Under the pieces are notes generated by a model, which ran no database searches, was not told where the DNA came from, and saw only the letters and a list, made by a program, of their open reading frames with translations. A stretch of DNA of 36,554 nt. It comes from Clostridia bacterium. Its GTDB lineage: Bacteria > Bacillota > Clostridia > Oscillospirales > SIG627. Positions 32,104 through 36,554 of the stretch are shown here, in pieces. A program made the position numbers and the translations under genes. The first letter of the stretch is position 1. Each line of letters starts with the position of its first letter. Location of the stretch: assembly GCA_017507325.1 (NCBI GenBank), contig JAFWBD010000042.1, forward strand, positions 65,979-102,532, given 5' to 3'.

Positions 32104-33462
32104 TTAAGCAAAACGGAAGTATTTTTCCATCATTTCCGCGATCTGCCCCTTCATTGTGCGCAGAATTGCCTCGGCGCGGGTATCCCCCGCCAGATAGCGG
32201 TTCATATAGTATCCCTCGGCGCGGCAGGGAATATCGTGAAGCGGGAAGTAATGCTCCATCAAAAAGGCGCCGTATTGGATCCAGCGGTAGTCACCCACCA
32301 AGCGATATTCCTTGCTGATGGTATCCACCGCCACGGAATAGCGATCCTTGATGGCTTCGATCAGGGAAGCTCGCTTGTTGGCCTTGGCAAAAACAATGGT
32401 GGAGCAAATGTTGCCGTTGGGATTGATCTCCAAGGAGCTGTGGCTGTCGGTGCTGCCCACCACGGGGTGATCGATGCCCTCGGCCTTCATTTTATAGTAG
32501 AAGGCGGTTTGGAAGCCGTTGTGGGAATAGGCGGTGGATCCGCCCAGCACCTCAAAGGCATCGAAGGGCTTATTCTTGTAAACGAATTCAATGTAATCCT
32601 CGGGAAGCTGCATCATGGGATGGAGCCAGAAGGGATGGGGAAAGATCCCCAGACCCTCGGCCTCGGTGACCTGCTCGTAGATCCATTCCAGAACGGCAAA
32701 GCTGAGGCGCTCCGATTCGTGCTCGCGGGGAACCGATTCGGAACGCTTTCGGATCATTTCCCGAAATTCTTCTTCCGTCATAGGATCGGGGGCAGTGCCG
32801 CCGAGAGAGCGAAACTCCATTCCTTCCCCCAATTCCGCATTTTTGGAGGGGGTGACCAAGGCGTTGACACTGAAGGTTCCGCCGAAATTCACGTAATGCA
32901 CGTCGTTTAAGGGGAGGTGGATTTCTTCACCGGGAATGATGGCAAGATCGGTCAGATCCCCGAAGGCTTCCATGGCCTCCAAAGAGGGGTAATAACGGCG
33001 GTGATCGGAGATGACTGTGAAATCCAGCCCCTTGGCACGGTTGTAGGCGGCCACGTTTTTGGGACCCTCCCGCCCGTCGGAGCGGCAGGAATGAACGTGA
33101 AGATCGCCCCGATAGGGAAAACGCCCTGCCATATCCTCAAAAAGGCTGTAAACGCTGAGGGTAAAGATCGGTTTTTCCTCGGGATTTTCATATACGCGAA
33201 CGAAATGCTCCCCTTCTCCCTCAAAATAAGCGCTCAAACGCAAAAAGCCGTTTTCATCGGGCTTTGTGACCACGGTGCTCCTTCCGCTTCGCTCGGGGTA
33301 ATTCTTGGGAGCCGATTCCTTGACCTTACAGATCTGAACGGTATAGCTGTGATTCGAAATGAATTCGGATTTTTTTCCCAATGGCTGAATGGTGATGCAT
33401 TGGATACGGTCACCGAGAAATACCTTGGGATAAACGTCGTAATGATACAGAACGAGATTCAT
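32104..33462 (-). CDS. PHP-domain metallo-hydrolase with N-terminal beta domain
   Basis: This 452-residue protein has an N-terminal about 110-residue beta-rich domain, then a PHP fold. Ligand motifs are GDLHVHSCRSDG (H122, H124, D129), VISDHRRY (D153, H154), PGEEIH (E179/E180, H182), IFPHPFWLH and GSTDSHS. All metal positions are present, so it should be an active phosphoesterase or related hydrolase. It has no signal peptide. Such proteins occur near carbohydrate-use genes, but the substrate is unknown. It is transcribed divergently from the GH28-like gene, which suggests but does not prove a shared pathway. GGAAGGAAAGG precedes ATG. Confidence 0.85.
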   Translation of the reverse strand: MNLVLYHYDVYPKVFLGDRIQCITIQPLGKKSEFISNHSYTVQICKVKESAPKNYPERSGRSTVVTKPDENGFLRLSAYFEGEGEHFVRVYENPEEKPIFTLSVYSLFEDMAGRFPYRGDLHVHSCRSDGREGPKNVAAYNRAKGLDFTVISDHRRYYPSLEAMEAFGDLTDLAIIPGEEIHLPLNDVHYVNFGGTFSVNALVTPSKNAELGEGMEFRSLGGTAPDPMTEEEFREMIRKRSESVPREHESERLSFAVLEWIYEQVTEAEGLGIFPHPFWLHPMMQLPEDYIEFVYKNKPFDAFEVLGGSTAYSHNGFQTAFYYKMKAEGIDHPVVGSTDSHSSLEINPNGNICSTIVFAKANKRASLIEAIKDRYSVAVDTISKEYRLVGDYRWIQYGAFLMEHYFPLHDIPCRAEGYYMNRYLAGDTRAEAILRTMKGQIAEMMEKYFRFA

Positions 33463-33533
33463 AGGCCTTTCCTTCCCCTTGCGGGATACAATCTCTCGGC
33501 AAAGCCGCCGATCCTCCCCGCAGTATTTGTTTT

Positions 33534-33562
33534 ATTATACACAAGCAAAAGGGAAAAATCAA
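33534..33562 (-). promoter_or_regulatory. promoter of the PHP-domain gene
   Basis: On minus, TTGATT (33562-33557), 17 bases, TATAAT (33539-33534). Confidence 0.75.
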
Positions 33563-33660
33563 GAATTCCTTCTTGGAAAACAAAAAATCTTCCGAAACGG
33601 AAACGAAAAGCGGAAAGGACGTTGTATCGAAAAAAGTATGACAGTTTTTTTGTTTTCTTC

Positions 33661-33689
33661 TTTACATTTGGCCTTTGTTCTTGTATAAT
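33661..33689 (+). promoter_or_regulatory. promoter of the GH28-like gene
   Basis: TTTACA (33661-33666), 17 bases, TATAAT (33684-33689). It is divergent from the PHP gene promoter about 100 bases away. Confidence 0.75.
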
Positions 33690-33719
33690 TTGGATAATAA
33701 CGATCAAGGAGTGGTTGCT

Positions 33720-35120
33720 ATGAAGACTTTTAACATTACCGATTACGGCGCGCATTTTTGCGACAAATTGCAGACCGATGCCATTCAGAAGGCCATTGAC
33801 GATTGCTTTCTGGCAGGCGGCGGCAGAGTCTTGATCCCTTGCGGCATTTATCTGACAGGCAGCATCCGCATCCGCTCGGGCGTTCAGCTTTATTTGGAAA
33901 GCGGTGCCATTTTGAAGGGCAGCCGCGATCCCGCGGATTATTTCAATTGGAAAAACGATACGCTTGAGCCCGTTGAGATGGAGGAGGAGGGCAATACCCC
34001 CAAGACCGGCCGAAGCTCTATTTCCACCAGCGCGTGGTCCAATGCTCTGATCCGTGCCTTTGATGCGCACGATTTTTCCATCATCGGTGAAAAAGGCTCT
34101 TATATCGATGGGTCCAACGTATACGACCCCGAAGGGGAGAACAACTGCCGCGGACCTCACGGCATCGGTGTTTGGAGATGCAGGGATATGCATTTTGAGG
34201 GCTATACCTTTGTGAACAGCTCCAACTGGTGCCACGCCATTTTCAAAAGCCAAAACATTACCGTCCGCAACGTTTCCGTGTTCGGCGGCTTTGACGGAGT
34301 TGATATCCGCACCTGCGACAACGTTTTGATCGAGGATTGTAATTTCAACACGGGTGACGATGCTGTGGCAGGCTTTGATAACAACGACGTGATCGTGAGA
34401 AACTGCAAGCTCAACAGCGTGGCCATGGCGCTCCGTATCGGCGGCAACAATTTCCTGGTGGAAAACTGCGTTTCCGATCAGCGCAACTTCGGACAGAGAT
34501 TGGGGCTTTCCGTGGAGAAAAAGGAGAAGGGCTCCATTTCCGATGAAACCTGCCGCCACGAATCCTTTTCGGCATTCTCCTACTACTGCGATTTCCGCGC
34601 CGACGTGAGAAAGACCCCCGAAAATATTGTGATCCGCAATTGCCGTTTTGAGCAGGAAAGAGAATTGATGCGGCTGGAATTCACCGGTCTGAACCGCTGG
34701 TGCAGACAGAGAGCGCTCAAGGAGATTACCTTTGAGAATTGCTATATCGGAGATCTTTGTGCCACGGGTATGCTGTGGGGCGATGCGGAGGATAAGGTCA
34801 TCTGCCGCTTCAAAAACGTAACCTTTGCTTGCCGCGAAGGAAAGGGAAGCGTTCCCATGATGGCCGTGGGCAACTTTGAAAAGATCCTCTTTGAGGATTG
34901 CACCTTTGAGGGCTATGAAAAGCCTATCCTTCTGGTGGGTACCGACGACGAGGCCAACGTGGAATTGATCCGCTCCGGTGAAATGGAGCTGAGAAAGGCC
35001 ACCCTGGAGGAGTGCATCGAAGCGCATCCCACGGGAATCGCAAGCCAGGACAAGGGCAAGTTCCTGTTTTGGGATCTGAAGGACCCCTTCGCACCTCCCG
35101 TTCAGGGCAAAAAGCAATAA
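33720..35120 (+). CDS. GH28-like right-handed beta-helix protein
   Basis: This protein has 466 residues from ATG 33720 (MKTFNITDYGAHFCDKLQTD), with AAGGAG upstream; a longer frame from 33675 is not used. Opening and repeats (GGGRVLIPCGIYLTGSIRIR, SGVQLYLESGAILKGSRDPA) match GH28 polygalacturonase-type beta-helices. FDGVDIR (191-197) and NTGDDAVAGF (210-219) sit where GH28 has its N-T-D-G-x-D and G-D-D catalytic aspartates, so three acids are kept. The usual G-H-G histidine motif reads AMALRIGG. No signal peptide is seen, so it should act inside the cell on short galacturonic-acid-containing or related sugars. Substrate is not established. A terminator follows. Confidence 0.8.
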   Translation: MKTFNITDYGAHFCDKLQTDAIQKAIDDCFLAGGGRVLIPCGIYLTGSIRIRSGVQLYLESGAILKGSRDPADYFNWKNDTLEPVEMEEEGNTPKTGRSSISTSAWSNALIRAFDAHDFSIIGEKGSYIDGSNVYDPEGENNCRGPHGIGVWRCRDMHFEGYTFVNSSNWCHAIFKSQNITVRNVSVFGGFDGVDIRTCDNVLIEDCNFNTGDDAVAGFDNNDVIVRNCKLNSVAMALRIGGNNFLVENCVSDQRNFGQRLGLSVEKKEKGSISDETCRHESFSAFSYYCDFRADVRKTPENIVIRNCRFEQERELMRLEFTGLNRWCRQRALKEITFENCYIGDLCATGMLWGDAEDKVICRFKNVTFACREGKGSVPMMAVGNFEKILFEDCTFEGYEKPILLVGTDDEANVELIRSGEMELRKATLEECIEAHPTGIASQDKGKFLFWDLKDPFAPPVQGKKQ

Positions 35121-35152
35121 AAAATCGGATCCTCTCCGTTGAAAACGAAAAG

Positions 35153-35189
35153 GGACAGAGAACCTGAGGTTCTCTGTCCTGCTTTTTTT
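35153..35189 (+). terminator. intrinsic terminator of the GH28-like gene
   Basis: GGACAGAGAACC (35153-35164), loop TGA, GGTTCTCTGTCC (35168-35179) form a 12-bp perfect stem, followed by TGC and seven T. The convergent MBL gene ends 12 bases beyond. Confidence 0.92.
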
Positions 35190-35200
35190 GCGGGAGGTCT

Positions 35201-36199
35201 TTATTCGTACTGCTTGGCCTCAATGCTTTCGCCGTCCAAGGTGAGAATCAGATTCTTGCCTCCCAAGAAATAGGGGGTGCTGACTCTTTCACAATGCGCC
35301 ACCGTTTCCGGGGTGGCAAGCTCGCGGAAAACGGTGAAAATGGTAATGGAGGGGGAAGCGATTTGGATCAATTTGGGCGGATAGCAGTTTGTGCCGTGGT
35401 GGAGGAGCTTCAAAACGTCACAGCGAAAGGGCTCCTCGCCGTAATGGCGGATCATTCGTCCCAGCATTGCGTCATCGGCTCTTTGATCCCCTGTGATCAG
35501 AATGACTTTTTTTCCTTTTCGGATCCTGACCCAGAGAGAATTTCCGTTCAAGCTGCCGTTTGCACAGCCGACCTCGGGATGATCCACGTAAAAGATGCTG
35601 TTTTTGGCATTATTTTCGATCAAATAGCGATAGGCCTCTTCGTTTTCGGACCAATCGAAGGGAGCCGTGTAAATATCGATCTCCACATTGGCCTTTTGGG
35701 GACGAATGGAGTAGACCTTGCCGTAAGGAAGCTCGATCAGATTCGCGGTTTTGTGATGATATTCCGAAAGAAGGGACAAGGATCCGTGCAGCCTTTCCTC
35801 AAACGCCGCAAGCTCCGGGAGAAAATCGGGTCCCGGCAGAGAGCGGTAGCTGCGACGCGGCGCCAACAGCTCCACCACGCAAAGCCGAGGGTCGGCAAGA
35901 AGAAAGGGGAGTGCCCCTACGTGATCGGGATGAGAGTGGGAAATAATCACGTGGATCTCCAGGCGAGCCTTCTCCGCATCAGCCAGGCTCCGTGCACCCT
36001 TCAGCCATTCTGCCCGCAGCTCTGTCAGAAAACGAAGCATTTCACCGTCCCTTTTTCCGCCCACATCGATCACGTAGACCTCGCCGTCGAAAACGGCGGC
36101 AAAGCCGTCGGACTTTTTTTCGAACATTTTTTTAAAAAAGACCGAAAGCCTTCCGTCCCTCGGGGCAAAATCGTTTGCTCGGATGGTGCTTTTTTCCAT
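35201..36199 (-). CDS. metallo-beta-lactamase-fold hydrolase (ComEC C-terminal-like)
   Basis: This protein has 332 residues from ATG 36199 (MEKSTIRANDF), with AAAGGAG about ten bases upstream; in-frame starts further upstream are less likely. HSHPDH (88-93) is the metal-binding motif, preceded by VYVIDVGGKRDG. VILITGDQRADDAML and LKLLHHGTN follow in the order found in the C-terminal hydrolase domain of ComEC and stand-alone relatives. There is no signal peptide or membrane segment, so it is a soluble relative. It may be a phosphodiesterase or nuclease; the substrate is unknown. It has its own promoter. Confidence 0.85.
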   Translation of the reverse strand: MEKSTIRANDFAPRDGRLSVFFKKMFEKKSDGFAAVFDGEVYVIDVGGKRDGEMLRFLTELRAEWLKGARSLADAEKARLEIHVIISHSHPDHVGALPFLLADPRLCVVELLAPRRSYRSLPGPDFLPELAAFEERLHGSLSLLSEYHHKTANLIELPYGKVYSIRPQKANVEIDIYTAPFDWSENEEAYRYLIENNAKNSIFYVDHPEVGCANGSLNGNSLWVRIRKGKKVILITGDQRADDAMLGRMIRHYGEEPFRCDVLKLLHHGTNCYPPKLIQIASPSITIFTVFRELATPETVAHCERVSTPYFLGGKNLILTLDGESIEAKQYE

Positions 36200-36227
36200 T
36201 ACAAGAGGCTCCTTTTGCTTTTGGTTC

Positions 36228-36256
36228 ATTGTAGCATAAGCCGAAGGATTATGCAA
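36228..36256 (-). promoter_or_regulatory. promoter of the MBL-fold gene
   Basis: On minus, TTGCAT (36256-36251), 17 bases, TACAAT (36233-36228). The start of the message would lie close to ATG 36199. Confidence 0.7.
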
Positions 36257-36323
36257 TGCTTTTTCTGCCACCATAAAAAATAAAAATCCAAGAAAAGACA
36301 CATCATAATGAAAGCGGGATTTC

Positions 36324-36380
36324 ATCGCGAAGCGATTTCATCCACCGAAGGTGGATTTATCCCGTCCACAAGGACGGATT
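36324..36380. repeat. ladder of small palindromes
   Basis: Three hairpins follow one another, each separated by a TTT-type spacer: ATCGC-GAA-GCGAT (36324-36336), ATCCACC-GAA-GGTGGAT (36340-36356) and an imperfect ATCC-GTCC/GGACGGAT (36359-36380). They share the pattern ATnnn-GAA-nnnAT with compensating changes in both arms. From memory, arrays like this are dispersed in many Clostridia genomes. Confidence 0.6.
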
Positions 36381-36386
36381 TAACTG

Positions 36387-36415
36387 AAAAAAGCCATTCG
36401 CTTTTGCGAATGGCT
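36387..36415 (-). terminator. terminator-like hairpin on minus
   Basis: AGCCATTCGC (36392-36401) pairs perfectly with GCGAATGGCT (36406-36415). On minus the stem is followed by six T. No minus-strand gene is visible to its right in this window. Confidence 0.65.
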
Positions 36416-36426
36416 CAGACTGAAGA

Positions 36427-36455
36427 CAAAGTCCCGAAAGGGGCTTTGTTTTTTT
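36427..36455 (+). terminator. terminator-like hairpin on plus
   Basis: CAAAGTCCC (36427-36435), loop GAAA, GGGGCTTTG (36440-36448), then seven T. No plus-strand gene lies directly before it, so it may insulate the gene that follows. Confidence 0.7.
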
Positions 36456-36482
36456 GCAAAAAGGAGGAAAATATGGTATAAT
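36454..36482 (+). promoter_or_regulatory. promoter of the right-edge gene
   Basis: TTGCAA (36454-36459), 17 bases, TATAAT (36477-36482). It lies 26 bases before ATG 36508. Confidence 0.7.
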
Positions 36483-36507
36483 AGAGGCAGGAAGCGAGGG
36501 TGAGAGA

Positions 36508-36554
36508 ATGATAACAAACGGAAAGAAAAGTAGTTTTCAAATACAAATGTTTTG
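36508..36554 (+). CDS. start of an unidentified gene (cut by window edge)
   Basis: ATG 36508 opens a frame of 15 codons (MITNGKKSSFQIQMF) that runs off the window. GAGGGTGAGAG gives a fair ribosome site and a strong promoter lies upstream. Fifteen residues are too few to name it. The flanking palindromes make a mobile-element protein conceivable, but this is a guess. Confidence 0.4.
   Translation, partial: MITNGKKSSFQIQMF

Noticed and set aside
33459..35117. 552-codon open frame on minus, antisense to the GH28-like gene
   Set aside because: Shadow of the beta-helix coding strand; no ribosome site, and it would run across the divergent promoters.

Overview
The window looks like chromosomal DNA from a Gram-positive anaerobe of the class Clostridia, probably an uncultured gut-type lineage near Oscillospirales or Christensenellales. 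This assignment is inference. It rests on the lon-engB pair, an HrcA/CIRCE-controlled groESL operon, a Wzz/BY-kinase/PHP-phosphatase polysaccharide module of the low-GC Gram-positive type, YfhO and LCP proteins, lipoproteins with short Gram-positive signal peptides, strong AGGAGG-type ribosome sites, and many near-consensus sigma-A promoters with 17-base spacers.

Layout. 1-309: start of a sigma-70-family factor, minus strand, cut by the left edge. 526-834: Dabb-domain protein. 843-6559 (minus): an operon in the order lon, engB, a conserved hypothetical gene, and an XPD/DinG-type helicase with a worn nuclease-like N-terminus. 6779-8958: a degenerate histidine-kinase-like protein, then pfkA with its terminator. 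9038-12566: a probable operon of a sugar-1-kinase-like phosphotransferase, Wzz, a BY-kinase and a PHP tyrosine phosphatase, closed by a strong terminator. 12593-13911: gamma-carbonic-anhydrase-like protein and RlmA. 13935-18523: a divergent LCP protein, YfhO (apparently split by a frameshift at a run of seven G) and a TtcA-like thiolase. 18568-20649: groES-groEL with a perfect CIRCE. 20667-21936: membrane protein of unknown function.

21937-22640 is a repeat-dense intergenic stretch. It is followed by three tandem paralogous lipoproteins (22981-27066) transcribed from a consensus promoter. 27120-29149 is a GH115-like protein, convergent with a CvpA-like membrane protein (29203-30609, minus). 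Then come, on the minus strand, a GNAT acetyltransferase, a membrane XRE regulator with a zinc ribbon, and a PHP-domain protein. A GH28-like beta-helix protein runs divergently on plus, and an MBL-fold hydrolase on minus. The right edge holds a ladder of small palindromes, two terminators and the first codons of a further plus-strand gene.

How it fits together. Housekeeping genes (lon, engB, pfkA, rlmA, ttcA, groESL) alternate with cell-envelope genes. Wzz, kinase, phosphatase, LCP, YfhO and the phosphotransferase suggest control, attachment or decoration of a surface glycan whose glycosyltransferases lie elsewhere. GH115-like, GH28-like and PHP proteins suggest intracellular processing of uronic-acid-containing glycan fragments. 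The most distinctive observations are the G-tract frameshift in yfhO, the tandem lipoproteins sharing a nearly identical 5' module but divergent bodies, and several enzymes that appear to have lost catalytic residues (helicase nuclease domain, LCP, histidine-kinase-like protein). No CRISPR array, tRNA, rRNA or complete insertion sequence was seen.
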